A stretch of 64,000 nucleotides of DNA from Agrobacterium tumefaciens (GTDB taxonomy: Bacteria; Pseudomonadota; Alphaproteobacteria; Rhizobiales; Rhizobiaceae), in the NCBI RefSeq assembly GCF_005221385.1, contig NZ_CP039903.1, positions 1 to 64,000 of the forward strand, read 5' to 3'. The notes beneath the pieces were generated by a model. That model saw nothing but the letters and a program-made list of their open reading frames with translations, was not told the DNA's origin and did not search any database. The position numbers were made by a program, and so were the translations under genes. Within the stretch, counting starts at the first letter, position 1; each line of letters starts with the position of its first letter. Positions 49,742 to 58,275 of this stretch are shown piece after piece.

Positions 49742-52075
49742 ATGTTCAATTTCAAAGTGAAGTCGCTTGCGACCAAGCTTATCCTCGTGACCGGCTGTGC
49801 CATCACCACGGTTCTTGTCGCATCGAATTCCTTCCTTATTTCCCAGACCAGCGACCGTGTCCACGCGCTGACCATGGATCAGGCCAATACCGAGGCGCGC
49901 GCCATCGCCAACGTCATCGCCGCCGACGTCGGCGAACTCGGCAGCGCCGCGCGTTCCATGGCCGGTGTCATCGGCCGTGCGCATCAGGCGAAATCGATGG
50001 ATCGTCCTGGCATCGTCAACATCCTCAAGGCCAATGTCGAGCAGAATGCTTTCGCTTTCGGAAGCTGGTTCTGCGAGCAGCTCGGCCTTTTCGACGGACA
50101 GAGCACGGAGATTGCCGACAGGCTCGATCTCGGCACCAATAAAAATGGCGTCTTCGCCCCCTATTGGTCGAAGACCCAGAAGGGTGACATCCAGTTCTCG
50201 ACTTTCGATAATGACTACGCCGCTGAATGGTGGGCGCTCGCCGCCAAGACGGGCAAGGGCGCCATCACCCAGCCATATCTGGCGCAGGGTACGGAAGTGC
50301 CCACCACCATGACCTCGCTTGCCTATCCCGTCATGTCGGACGGCAAGATGATTGGCGTTGCCGGCGTCGATATTTCGCTGGCCTCGTTGTCGCAGAAGCT
50401 GCAGGCGCTGCGTCCTTTCGAGACCGGCCGCGTGACGCTCGTGTCGCAGGGCGGCCAATGGCTGGTGCCGCCGACGCCCGAGCAGAACATGAAGGCCTAT
50501 GACGGAGACGGCGCCAGCGCCGTTCAGGCGGCGCTCGCTTCCGGCAAGCAGGGCCTGATCGAAAACCTCGGCCTCGATACCGACGCGCCCTATAACCGCC
50601 TCGTCTATCCCTTTGCGGTCCCCGGCCTCAATGCCACCTGGGTGGTTCTGGTGGATATTCCGCACCAGGCGCTGAACGCGCCGGTGGAAGAGCAGACCTA
50701 TATGATGATCATCGGTGCGCTCGTCATTCTCGCCGCAGTCATCACCGCGCTTTATTTCGCCGTGCGTCATTTCGTCGGCAACCCGCTCGCCTCGTTGGTC
50801 TCGGATGTGCGGACGCTTAGCGAAGGCCGTTACGATGAACCGGTGTCCGGGCAGGACCGCCGGGATGAAACGGGGGCTGTGGCCACCGCGCTGGAAGGCT
50901 TCCGCGCAAAACTCGCCGGCATTCGTGAAATGGAGGCGGATGCCGCTGTCCAGCGTGGCAATGCGGAAACGGCGCGTCAGCGGTCGGAATCCGAGCGCAC
51001 GGAAAACAGCCGCATGCAGCAACACATCGTCAGCGTGCTTGGCTCCGGGCTCAACGCGCTTTCGCAGGGCAATCTGACCTACCGGATCGAGGATGAGTTC
51101 CCGGGCGACTATGCGAAGCTGCGCAGTGATTTCAACTCGGCGCTCGCAAGCCTCGAGGAAACCGTCTCCACCGTCAATGCGACGGTTGTCACCATCGGCA
51201 ATGGCACCGGTGAGATCACCCGCGCCGCCAGTGATCTTTCGCACCGTACCGAACAGCAGGCCGCAAGTCTGGAAGAAACCGCCGCCGCCCTTAACCAGCT
51301 GACCGCACAGGTCAATTCCAGCGCGGAAAATGCCGCGCAGGCCGCCGGCGCCGTCAGCCATGCCTGCGATGATGCCGGCAAGTCGGGCGAGGTCGTGCAG
51401 CAGGCCGTCAACTCCATGCAGGGCATTGCGCAATCCTCGGCGGAAATTTCCCGCATCATCGGCGTGATTGATGAAATCGCCTTCCAGACCAATCTTCTGG
51501 CGCTGAATGCCGGTGTGGAAGCGGCCCGCGCGGGTGATGCCGGCAAGGGCTTCGCGGTCGTTGCACAGGAAGTGCGCGAACTGGCGCAACGGTCTGCAAC
51601 CGCTGCCAAGGAGATCAAGGGACTGATCAACACCTCGGCCACCCAGGTGGGCGAGGGCGTCCAGCTGGTGGGCAAGGCCGGCGAGACGATGAAGAACATC
51701 GCTGATCAGGTTTTGCAGATCAACCAGCTGATACGGCAGATTTCCGCTTCCGCCAGCGAACAGGCGGTAGGTCTCAAGGAAATCAATTCTGCCGTTACCC
51801 AGATGGATCAGGTCACCCAGCAGAATGCGGCGATGGTGGAAGAAACCACGGCGGCCAGCGTGACGCTGAACGGCGAGGCCGAAACGCTGAAATCGCTTGT
51901 CGCCGGTTTCGCCGTGTCCGGTGGCCAACCCAGCCAGCAATTACGCTCCGCGGCTGCTGCAATGCGTGCACCTTCGGCTCCGGCCGCAGCCCCAGCCCGC
52001 TCGACAGCATCGCGCGCCCGCCCAAGAACCAGCGGTGCAAACGCACTGGCGCAGGATGACTGGACGGAATTCTGA
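49742..52075 (+). CDS. Methyl-accepting chemotaxis protein with double-Cache sensor
   Basis: A 777-residue chemoreceptor. The ATG at 49742 follows GAGG and starts [10 protein letters not shown]. Parts in order: membrane segment 1 (about 9-32), periplasmic double-Cache-like domain (about 34-315; [19 protein letters not shown] and GVAGVDISL are typical), membrane segment 2 (about 321-344), HAMP plus a second HAMP-like stretch, and the methyl-accepting signalling hairpin whose tip [20 protein letters not shown] lies near 577-596. The last residues, DDWTEF, resemble the C-terminal W-x-x-F tether for CheR/CheB. Double-Cache receptors often bind amino acids or amines; the ligand here is unknown. 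No che genes are adjacent. A terminator follows. Confidence 0.92.
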   Translation: MFNFKVKSLATKLILVTGCAITTVLVASNSFLISQTSDRVHALTMDQANTEARAIANVIAADVGELGSAARSMAGVIGRAHQAKSMDRPGIVNILKANVEQNAFAFGSWFCEQLGLFDGQSTEIADRLDLGTNKNGVFAPYWSKTQKGDIQFSTFDNDYAAEWWALAAKTGKGAITQPYLAQGTEVPTTMTSLAYPVMSDGKMIGVAGVDISLASLSQKLQALRPFETGRVTLVSQGGQWLVPPTPEQNMKAYDGDGASAVQAALASGKQGLIENLGLDTDAPYNRLVYPFAVPGLNATWVVLVDIPHQALNAPVEEQTYMMIIGALVILAAVITALYFAVRHFVGNPLASLVSDVRTLSEGRYDEPVSGQDRRDETGAVATALEGFRAKLAGIREMEADAAVQRGNAETARQRSESERTENSRMQQHIVSVLGSGLNALSQGNLTYRIEDEFPGDYAKLRSDFNSALASLEETVSTVNATVVTIGNGTGEITRAASDLSHRTEQQAASLEETAAALNQLTAQVNSSAENAAQAAGAVSHACDDAGKSGEVVQQAVNSMQGIAQSSAEISRIIGVIDEIAFQTNLLALNAGVEAARAGDAGKGFAVVAQEVRELAQRSATAAKEIKGLINTSATQVGEGVQLVGKAGETMKNIADQVLQINQLIRQISASASEQAVGLKEINSAVTQMDQVTQQNAAMVEETTAASVTLNGEAETLKSLVAGFAVSGGQPSQQLRSAAAAMRAPSAPAAAPARSTASRARPRTSGANALAQDDWTEF

Positions 52076-52095
52076 CGGGTTTTCCCGCTTCAAAT

Positions 52096-52130
52096 AAAAA
52101 GGCCGCCGGCATATCGCCAGCGGCCTTTTT
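52096..52130. terminator. Bidirectional terminator (chemoreceptor / nucleoside hydrolase)
   Basis: GGCCGC (52101-52106) pairs with GCGGCC (52120-52125), with a small inner GGC/GCC stem and flanking A5 and T5 runs. It lies between the convergent chemoreceptor and nucleoside hydrolase genes. Confidence 0.85.
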
Positions 52131-52146
52131 CATGTCTGCGTTACGG

Positions 52147-53091
52147 TCAGAGCCGGGCAAAACGTTCCGTCAGCAATTCGAAGAACCCGTCCGCATCCAC
52201 AGTGCGCATGACACGGGCATTGGCGGCGCGTTCGGTCACGTGCCACCAGTCAACCACCGTCATGCCCATGGTCAGTTCGGAAGTGGCCTCGATTTCGACG
52301 TTACACTCGCGACCCTGAAACAGCTCGGGTCTGATGAGATAGGCAATGACGGACGGATCGTGCAGCGGGCCGCCGTCCGAACCGTATTTCTCGATGTCGA
52401 AACGTTCGAAGAATTCCAGCATTTCCGCCATGGCGATGGCCGGGCGCGTGCCGATGTCGCGAATACGGCTGACCCGCGCCTTGGTGGTCAGGAGCTTATG
52501 GGTGACGTCGAGCGGCATCATGACAACAGGAATGCCGGCACGGAAGACGATATCGGCAGCCTGTGGATCGACATAGATGTTGAATTCGGCCGCGGGCGTG
52601 ATGTTGCCGCCCTCGAAGAAGCCGCCGCCCATCATCACCAGTTCCTTGATGCGGTCGGCGATCTCAGGCGCTTTCAGGAGCGCCAGCGCTACATTGGTAA
52701 GCGCGCCGAGCGTGCAGAGTGTCACCGTGCCCGCGGGCTCTCGCATCAGCGTTTCGATGATGAAATCGACCGCATGCTGCTTCTGCGCCTCCATCGTCGG
52801 CTCATCGAGAACAGGGCCGTCGAGACCGGTGCTGCCGTGAACATGCTCGGCAGTGATGGGTTTGCGCACCAGCGGCTTCTCTGCGCCCTCATAGACGGGA
52901 ATATCGGTGCGGCCGCACAATTCGCAGATGATGCGGATGTTGCGGCTGGTCAGTTTCAGCGGGACGTTGCCGGCGACGGCGCACAATCCGAGAATGTCGA
53001 TTTCTTCAGGGCTTGCGAAAGCGAGCATGATTGCCGCCGCGTCGTCCTGGCCCGGATCGGTGTCGATGATGATTTTTCTGCGTTCTGCCAT
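52147..53091 (-). CDS. Nucleoside hydrolase (inosine/uridine-preferring type)
   Basis: Hydrolyses the N-glycosidic bond of ribonucleosides for salvage. From the ATG at 53091 the product has 314 residues and begins MAERRKIIIDTDPGQDDAAA, with the calcium-binding aspartate cluster DTDPGxDD characteristic of the IUNH fold; the later conserved ALTNVALAL and HDPSVIAYLI blocks are also present, the latter supplying the last calcium ligand. Base preference cannot be told. No transporter gene is adjacent. It is divergent from the hsp20 operon. Confidence 0.9.
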   Translation of the reverse strand: MAERRKIIIDTDPGQDDAAAIMLAFASPEEIDILGLCAVAGNVPLKLTSRNIRIICELCGRTDIPVYEGAEKPLVRKPITAEHVHGSTGLDGPVLDEPTMEAQKQHAVDFIIETLMREPAGTVTLCTLGALTNVALALLKAPEIADRIKELVMMGGGFFEGGNITPAAEFNIYVDPQAADIVFRAGIPVVMMPLDVTHKLLTTKARVSRIRDIGTRPAIAMAEMLEFFERFDIEKYGSDGGPLHDPSVIAYLIRPELFQGRECNVEIEATSELTMGMTVVDWWHVTERAANARVMRTVDADGFFELLTERFARL

Positions 53092-53186
53092 GTCTTGCCC
53101 GCCGTTGAGATGAGCGCTTTTTTCGAGCGGCGGATGCTCACTTGTCAAGCTCATTCCGCGGCGTGCCCTTCGCGCCGGTCTCGCGT

Positions 53187-53215
53187 CTTGCGCATCGCGG
53201 TTTGGCTTCCCATAT
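53187..53215 (+). promoter_or_regulatory. Candidate sigma-32 (RpoH) promoter of hsp20
   Basis: CTTGCGC (53187-53193), a 14-base spacer and TCCCATAT (53208-53215) fit the heat-shock consensus CTTGAAA-N11-16-CCCCATNT with seven of eight matches in the -10 element. It lies about 83 bases before the hsp20 ATG. Confidence 0.6.
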
Positions 53216-53236
53216 TGTTTCAGCCGGTACGATTGA

Positions 53237-53288
53237 CCGGCAAGGTTGCCGGAAGCGGGACCGCAAAACGTCGCTTGGTTGCAAGGAC
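53237..53288 (+). promoter_or_regulatory. ROSE-like RNA thermometer candidate in the hsp20 leader
   Basis: A first hairpin CCGGCA/TGCCGG (53237-53252) is followed by a small hairpin CTTG/CAAG (53274-53285) that includes part of the AAGGA ribosome-binding site (53283-53287). The five bases TCGCT (53271-53275) match the ROSE motif U(U/C)GCU opposite the Shine-Dalgarno sequence, with the characteristic G-G opposition (53273 with 53286). The pairing is weak and needs testing. Confidence 0.45.
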
Positions 53289-53297
53289 AGAAAAGAT

Positions 53298-53723
53298 ATG
53301 AGCCGCATGACGCCATTCACCCACCCGCTTTTGCTGGGTTTTGATGCCATGGAAAAAACGCTGGAGCGCATGGCGAAGGCCAATGACGGCTATCCTCCCT
53401 ATAACATCGAACGCCTGCCCGGGGCCGAAGACGTGCCGGAGCGCCTGCGCATCACCATCGCTGTTGCCGGGTTTTCGCAGGACGATCTGGATGTGACGAC
53501 AGCCGACAACCAGCTTGTCATTCGCGGTCGCCAGCAGGAACAGGAAAAGCGGGATTTCCTTTATAGAGGCATCGCAGCGCGCCAGTTCCAGAGGGTCTTC
53601 GTGCTTGCCGATGGCATGCAGGTCAGGGAAGCGCGCATGCGCAACGGCCTTCTTTCCATCGATCTGGTGCGGCCTGAAATTTCGAACGTGGTAAAGAAAA
53701 TTAATATTTCCGTCTCAGAGTAG
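53298..53723 (+). CDS. Small heat-shock protein, Hsp20/IbpA family
   Basis: An ATP-independent holdase chaperone of 141 residues with an alpha-crystallin domain (about 35-130). The family pattern is clear: YPPYNIERLPG, VAGFSQDDLDVTTADNQLVIRG, the aligned RGIAARQFQRVFVLADGMQV and RNGLLSIDL. The C-terminal I-x-I anchor appears as INISV. The ATG at 53298 follows AAGGACAG. It has a heat-shock promoter candidate and a thermometer-like leader, and is followed by a DUF1150 gene with which it is commonly paired in alphaproteobacteria. Confidence 0.94.
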   Translation: MSRMTPFTHPLLLGFDAMEKTLERMAKANDGYPPYNIERLPGAEDVPERLRITIAVAGFSQDDLDVTTADNQLVIRGRQQEQEKRDFLYRGIAARQFQRVFVLADGMQVREARMRNGLLSIDLVRPEISNVVKKINISVSE

Positions 53724-53779
53724 AACGTGAACGCCGGAATCGGACATGAATCGCTCGGCGTGAAGAAGGAGGCTGAAAT

Positions 53780-54037
53780 ATGCTTTTAAAAGAAGCGCAT
53801 GCGCGTCTCACCCGATCCCAGCTCGCCCATATCGGCGAGGGAGAAGTGGGATATATCCGCAAGATCCGTGCGGAAGACGTAAGCCGCTGTTTCCCGGAAG
53901 CGCCTGATCTCGATCCGCAACTGGATCTCTGGGCGCTGTTTGGTGCGGATGGTACGCCGATCCTCCTGACCGACAACCGCTCAAGCACGTTTTTCAAGGC
54001 GGCCGAAGACGACCTCAAAACCGTCAGCCTGCATTAG
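53780..54037 (+). CDS. DUF1150-family protein
   Basis: An 85-residue soluble protein of a family restricted largely to alphaproteobacteria, recognised by the blocks HIGEGEVGYIRKIRAEDV and LWALFGADGTPILLTDNR. Function unknown. It starts 56 bases after hsp20 with a strong GAAGGAGG ribosome-binding site, so it is expected to be in the same heat-shock transcript, and may help the chaperone; that is inference from conserved pairing. The product ends just before a palindromic repeat and a terminator. Confidence 0.85.
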   Translation: MLLKEAHARLTRSQLAHIGEGEVGYIRKIRAEDVSRCFPEAPDLDPQLDLWALFGADGTPILLTDNRSSTFFKAAEDDLKTVSLH

Positions 54038-54038
54038 A

Positions 54039-54082
54039 GCATTTCCAGTAAAAGCGCATAGCAATTTTACGTCCGGAGATGC
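54039..54082. repeat. Palindromic intergenic repeat of a Rhizobiales type (candidate)
   Basis: GCATTTCC and GTAAAA on the left pair with TTTTAC and GGAGATGC on the right, giving a two-part stem (54039-54053 with 54065-54082) with a small internal loop. The sequence resembles a dispersed palindromic element that I recall at gene ends in Agrobacterium and other Rhizobiales; only one copy is in this window. Confidence 0.5.
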
Positions 54083-54097
54083 GACAAAACAAAGATA

Positions 54098-54122
54098 AAA
54101 GCCCGCCTTTTGAGCGGGCTTT
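54098..54122. terminator. Bidirectional terminator (DUF1150 / EF-hand gene)
   Basis: AAAGCCCGC (54098-54106) and GCGGGCTTT (54114-54122) form a perfect nine-base stem around CTTTTGA, between the convergent DUF1150 and EF-hand genes. Confidence 0.85.
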
Positions 54123-54134
54123 ATCGTTATCGGA

Positions 54135-54728
54135 TCAAAGGAACGGGCGGTCCGGCATGTCATCAATGGAGATGACGCCATCCTTGTTCTTGTCCAGCCG
54201 TTCGAACATTTTTTCGCCGGCTGCGGTGAATTCGGCCTTGCTGACCTGACCGTTCTCGTCGGTATCGGCCCAGCGGAGCATCCCCAGGCCTGCACCCTTG
54301 CCGCCATGCTTGCCCCAGCCCTGATGACCGGAACGGCCGCCATGGTCGCGTTCGGCGCGCTTGCCTTCGGGGCCTTTGCCTTCGTCGGCTTTGGCATTCT
54401 CACGCTCGGGGCGCGGATTGGCGGCGCGGAAAGCTTCCATTTTCGCCTGGCGATATTCACGCATTTCCTTCGGCGTGATCGAACCGTCCTTATCCTTGTC
54501 GATCTCGGTGAAAAGCGCATCCTGCCGTGCGGCGAATTCCTCCTTCGAAATCTTGCCGTCCTTATTGGTATCGGCAACCTTCAGGAGGTGAATGAAGGCA
54601 GCTTCCTGGCGGATCGGCATGCGATCCTTATGGCCTTTGCCGGGTGCGGCGAAACTCGCCGTTGCGGCCGTGCTGAGCACAAGGGCTGCGCCAAGAGCAG
54701 AGAGGGCGATTTTTCGCGTGGTCATCAT
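54135..54728 (-). CDS. Exported EF-hand calcium-binding protein
   Basis: A 197-residue protein with a signal peptide (MMTTRKIALSALGAALVLST and onward, likely cleaved after SFA near residue 27) and four canonical 12-residue EF-hand loops at 53-64 (DTNKDGKISKEE), 77-88 (DKDKDGSITPKE), 155-166 (DTDENGQVSKAE) and 179-190 (DKNKDGVISIDD). The two pairs are separated by a charged, Gly/His/Lys-rich linker (about 105-148). The ATG at 54728 was chosen for its eight-base spacing from AAAGG; ATGs at 54734 and 54725 also exist. Likely periplasmic; role unknown, calcium buffering or sensing being the obvious guess. Confidence 0.88.
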   Translation of the reverse strand: MMTTRKIALSALGAALVLSTAATASFAAPGKGHKDRMPIRQEAAFIHLLKVADTNKDGKISKEEFAARQDALFTEIDKDKDGSITPKEMREYRQAKMEAFRAANPRPERENAKADEGKGPEGKRAERDHGGRSGHQGWGKHGGKGAGLGMLRWADTDENGQVSKAEFTAAGEKMFERLDKNKDGVISIDDMPDRPFL

Positions 54729-54851
54729 CGTCATTACCTTTCTTTGGTGTCCCTGAAGAAAAGATAATGATCTCAACCGAACCTCACCACTTAAACATCG
54801 GTAAGGTGGATGAAGCTTCGGTAATGTTGCGACGTAACTCGGCTATCGCGG

Positions 54852-55565
54852 TCAGCCGGCGATGGTTCGCGTCAGGAAGCCGGTCAGATTGTCGGTGATG
54901 TAGTCGATATGCGCATCGGTCTCGACGGGAATTTCCCAGCGCTCCATGATGACACCCTCAAGATTGGAGGGAACGAGCAGCACGGTTTTCATGCCGAGCG
55001 CCTTGGGTGCCGCAAGATTGCGCGGCAGGTCTTCAAACATGGCTGCTTTTTTCGTGTCGAGTTTCGCAAGTGCTGCGAATTTCTCATAGGTCGCGCTGGC
55101 CGGCTTCGGCAGATAACCGGCAGCGACGATATCGAAAATATCCTCGAACTGGTCGAGAATGCCGAGAGCGCCGGCGGCCGCCTGCGCATGCTTGACGCTG
55201 CCATTGGTCAGTATGAACTTGCGGCCCGGCAGCGCCTTGATCGCCTCGCCGAGTTCCGGATGGGGTTTCAGCGCCGAATAATCGATAGCATGCGCGCGTT
55301 CCAGAAACTCGTCCGGGCTGATGCCGTAATTGATCATCAGCCCCTGAAGCGTGGTGCCATGATCATGGTAATAACGCTTCTGCAGCACACGGGCCTCTTC
55401 CGGGTCGAGCTTTAAAAGCTCCGCAACATAGGCCGTCATGTTGCGGTCGATCTGTGAAAACAGATTGACGTGATGCGGATAGAGCGTGTTGTCGAGATCG
55501 AAGACCCATTCGCTCACATGGGCGAAATCGGCGGCATCCGGCAGGTTTTTCGGCTTTGTGTCCAT
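54852..55565 (-). CDS. HAD-superfamily pyrimidine 5'-nucleotidase-like phosphatase
   Basis: A 237-residue HAD hydrolase with motif I VFDLDNTLYPHH (nucleophile and acid Asp), motif II KFILTNGS, and motif III/IV region AAMFEDLPRNL. The DLDNTLYP start and the helical cap match the pyrimidine 5'-nucleotidase (SDT1/PHM8-like) subgroup that dephosphorylates UMP/CMP. The ATG at 55565 follows CAGG. It is divergent from the EamA transporter gene. In Rhizobiales this gene commonly lies close to argB and dapD, as here. Confidence 0.87.
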   Translation of the reverse strand: MDTKPKNLPDAADFAHVSEWVFDLDNTLYPHHVNLFSQIDRNMTAYVAELLKLDPEEARVLQKRYYHDHGTTLQGLMINYGISPDEFLERAHAIDYSALKPHPELGEAIKALPGRKFILTNGSVKHAQAAAGALGILDQFEDIFDIVAAGYLPKPASATYEKFAALAKLDTKKAAMFEDLPRNLAAPKALGMKTVLLVPSNLEGVIMERWEIPVETDAHIDYITDNLTGFLTRTIAG

Positions 55566-55670
55566 GGCCTGCTTTATGCCCGTTTCGAATGCCGAAGAAA
55601 ATCGAAAAGACGACGATTGGCGAGAAAATCGGGCTTGGCTGGGGCCTGCAGCGCATGATACCGCCAAACC

Positions 55671-56588
55671 ATGGAACTCTGGATAGGCATAACCTTTGCA
55701 AGCGCGTTCTTGCAGAACCTGCGCTCGACCCTGCAAAAACACCTCAAGGGCATGATGGGCACCACGGGCGCAACCTTCGTGCGCTTCGTGTTCGGAATGC
55801 CCTTTGCTCTTGCCTATCTCGCCTTTCTGCATTTCGGGCTAGGCCGGCCGCTGCCGGTGCCGAACATGTCTTTCGCCGTGTGGGCGACGGTCGGGGCCAT
55901 GGCGCAGATCGCCGCAACTTTCCTGCTGGTACACCTGTTTTCCTTCCGCAACTTCGCGGTCGGCACGGCCTATTCCCGCACCGAGCCGGCGCAGGCTGCG
56001 CTGTTCGCGCTTGTTTTTATCGGTGAAAGTATCAATGGCGGGACACTGGCGGCCATTGCGGTTTCGGTGGCCGGAGTCATGCTGATTTCGGTGGCCCGTA
56101 CGGAAGTGACGCCTGCTTCCATTCTCACCTCCATCTTCAGCCGTACCGCCGGTATCGGCCTCGCTTCGGGCGCATTTTTCGGCCTGTCATCGGTTGCTTA
56201 TCGTTCGGCGTCACTGGCGCTCGCGCCCAGCCTGCCGACGCCGGATGCGGTGGTTCAGGCGGGCTATACCCTCGTCATCGTTATCGTGATGCAGACAGTG
56301 TCGATGTTCTTGTGGATCGTTTGGCGGCAGAGGGACGAGTTACGGCGCATTGCAAAGGCGTGGAAACCGTCGCTTGCTGTCGGTTTCGTGGGTGCCACGG
56401 CGTCTTTCGGCTGGTTCACCGCGATGACCTTGCAGCAGGCCGCCGTGGTCAAGGCGCTGGCGCAGGTGGAGATGCTTTTTGCCTTCGCCTCGACCGTGCT
56501 GTTCTTCAAGGAGAAGATCAACAGGCTCGAACTTTCCGGCTGCCTGTTAATTGTCGTCGGGGTGTTGTCGCTTCTGGTGTTCGGCTGA
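55671..56588 (+). CDS. EamA/DMT-family transporter
   Basis: A 305-residue integral membrane protein with about ten segments arranged as two five-segment EamA repeats; the second ends with the family-typical VEMLFAFASTVLFFKEKINRLELSGCLLIVVGVL. Members export or import small metabolites such as amino acids, amines or nucleotide sugars; the substrate cannot be told here. It stands alone on the plus strand between the HAD and argB genes, both of which are on the minus strand. Confidence 0.85.
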   Translation: MELWIGITFASAFLQNLRSTLQKHLKGMMGTTGATFVRFVFGMPFALAYLAFLHFGLGRPLPVPNMSFAVWATVGAMAQIAATFLLVHLFSFRNFAVGTAYSRTEPAQAALFALVFIGESINGGTLAAIAVSVAGVMLISVARTEVTPASILTSIFSRTAGIGLASGAFFGLSSVAYRSASLALAPSLPTPDAVVQAGYTLVIVIVMQTVSMFLWIVWRQRDELRRIAKAWKPSLAVGFVGATASFGWFTAMTLQQAAVVKALAQVEMLFAFASTVLFFKEKINRLELSGCLLIVVGVLSLLVFG

Positions 56589-56636
56589 AACGTCGTCTGT
56601 GGCGGACAGGCTGGCCGCCCGCCACATTAAATCGCA

Positions 56637-57521
56637 TCAGGGCACGATCAGCGTGCCGGCACCTTCCGTGAATATTTCCAGAAGCACGGAATGCGGGGTC
56701 TTGCCGTTGAGGATCACCACGCCCTGCACGCCTGCCTTGATGGCCTCGATGCAGGTCTCGACTTTCGGAATCATGCCGCCGGAAATCGTGCCATCCTTGA
56801 TGAGCGCGCGTGCCTGGGAAACCGTCAATTCCTTGATGAGTTCCTTGTTGCGATCAAGAACGCCCGGCACGTCGGTCAGGAACAAAAGCCGCGTCGCATT
56901 GAGCGCGCCGGCAATGGCACCTGCAAAGGTGTCGGCGTTGATGTTGTAGGTGGCGCCATCGCGGCCGGGAGCGACGGGGGCGATGACCGGGATCATCTCG
57001 GACTTGGCGAGCAGATCGAGCAGTGTTCGGTCGACTTCCACGACTTCACCGACAAAACCAAGATCGAGAACACGCTCGATATTGCTATCGGGATCGACGA
57101 CGGTCTTTTTCGCCTTTTCGGCGAAGACCATGTTGCCGTCCTTGCCACAAAGGCCGATAGCCCATTCGCCCGTCTGGTTGATGAGCGCGACGATTTCCTT
57201 GTTGATCGAACCGGCCAGAACCATCTCGACGATCTCGACGGTCTTGGCGTCGGTGACGCGAAGGCCGCCCTCGAATTTCGATTCGATACCCATCTTCGTC
57301 AGCATCGCGCCGATCTGCGGGCCGCCGCCATGGACGACGATGGGATTGATGCCGGACTGCTTCAACAGGGCGATATCTTCCGCGAAAGCCTTGCCGAGTG
57401 TCGAATCCCCCATGGCGTGACCACCATATTTTACGACGATGGTCTTGTTCTCATATTTCTGCATGAAGGGCAGAGCCTGTGCAAGCAGCCGCGCCTGAGT
57501 TTCGCTTTCGGAAGAAGTCAT
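56637..57521 (-). CDS. argB: N-acetylglutamate kinase
   Basis: Second enzyme of arginine synthesis. The 294-residue amino-acid-kinase fold shows [12 protein letters not shown] at the start, the substrate loop [13 protein letters not shown] and the C-terminal [11 protein letters not shown]. In organisms with PII proteins this enzyme is often activated by PII, the target of GlnD encoded at 22 kb; that link is a family property, not visible here. Upstream are 357 non-coding bases and a plus-strand gene; the engB operon lies beyond. Confidence 0.96.
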   Translation of the reverse strand: MTSSESETQARLLAQALPFMQKYENKTIVVKYGGHAMGDSTLGKAFAEDIALLKQSGINPIVVHGGGPQIGAMLTKMGIESKFEGGLRVTDAKTVEIVEMVLAGSINKEIVALINQTGEWAIGLCGKDGNMVFAEKAKKTVVDPDSNIERVLDLGFVGEVVEVDRTLLDLLAKSEMIPVIAPVAPGRDGATYNINADTFAGAIAGALNATRLLFLTDVPGVLDRNKELIKELTVSQARALIKDGTISGGMIPKVETCIEAIKAGVQGVVILNGKTPHSVLLEIFTEGAGTLIVP

Positions 57522-57878
57522 GGAAAAACCTCGGTCTGTGGTTGCGGCCCAAAAGAGCCTTTCATCGCTCTACAGCATCGGTGCAGAAATCGGAATCGAT
57601 TTTTGCGGTGCAGGATGCATGGATTGGACATGCCGGCACGTTTGCAGGGACAGGCGGATGTCTGCTTTTGACGAATGAAATAACCTCCGGGCCTTATTGT
57701 GTCTGCCCCTGGTAAAATTCCGTTTTTGAGCGGCGCAAAGCGCGTAATAAGATTGACATAAAGCACCAATCGGACCAGCCTTGTTCACAGCAGGGGAGGG
57801 GTTATTCAGCAGGGCGACAGGGACGTGTCGCGCATCGTGAAACGATGCTGCCCGGACGACCGAGGAGTTTGAAGACCT
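57522..57878. other. 357-base gap between argB and the RskA-like gene
   Basis: This divergent intergenic region holds the promoters of argB (minus) and of the RskA-like gene (plus). TTGACA at 57753-57758 is a candidate -35 for the plus-strand gene, but the -10 position 17 bases later (CAGCCT) is poor. I see no RNA gene, repeat or supported small protein in it. Confidence 0.5.
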
Positions 57879-58256
57879 ATGACGGCACAGGATCGAGACA
57901 AGCAAAGCGGTTTGCGGGACGAAGTGCTCGCAGGCGAATATGTGCTGGGTGCCCTGCCGCCGGAAAGCATGGCGGAGCTTGCCAAACGCGTCAAACGCGA
58001 CCGCCAGTTCGCCGCCATGGTCAGGCGCTGGCGGGATAATCTGGCGGAAACCGAGTATCGGGAAAAGGCGACCGTCGCTGCACTGCTTGAAAGGGATCCA
58101 ACCCGATCAGGCCTGCCTTTCAAAAGCCAGCCTCTGCGCAATGGCAGCATGTTCGCCGCCATGCTTTTGGAGGTCTGGCATTCGGTGCGTTTCTGGCGGC
58201 TTCTGGCATTGACGGCGATGCTGTGGACCGCCGTTCTGCTTTTTACCGTCGCCTGA
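57879..58256 (+). CDS. Small membrane protein with RskA-like anti-sigma N-terminus
   Basis: A 125-residue protein. Residues about 13-60 (RDEVLAGEYVLGALPPESMA and the following RVKRDRQFAAMVRRWRDNLA) look like the sigma-binding N-terminal domain of RskA-type anti-sigma factors. A hydrophilic linker follows, then a single membrane segment (about 104-124) that ends the protein: the usual periplasmic sensor domain is absent. No ECF sigma factor gene is adjacent. The ATG at 57879 follows GAGGAG. It is convergent with engB, and separates engB from argB on the opposite strand. The anti-sigma call rests on local pattern only. Confidence 0.6.
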   Translation: MTAQDRDKQSGLRDEVLAGEYVLGALPPESMAELAKRVKRDRQFAAMVRRWRDNLAETEYREKATVAALLERDPTRSGLPFKSQPLRNGSMFAAMLLEVWHSVRFWRLLALTAMLWTAVLLFTVA

Positions 58257-58275
58257 GGATAAGGGCGGAAGCCTC

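Noticed and set aside
49694..51940. A 748-codon minus-strand frame antisense to the Cache chemoreceptor, and a similar 738-codon frame at 61425-63641 antisense to the second chemoreceptor
   Set aside because: Both are mirror images of the conserved receptor coding sequence; their similarity to each other comes from the shared signalling domain on the other strand.
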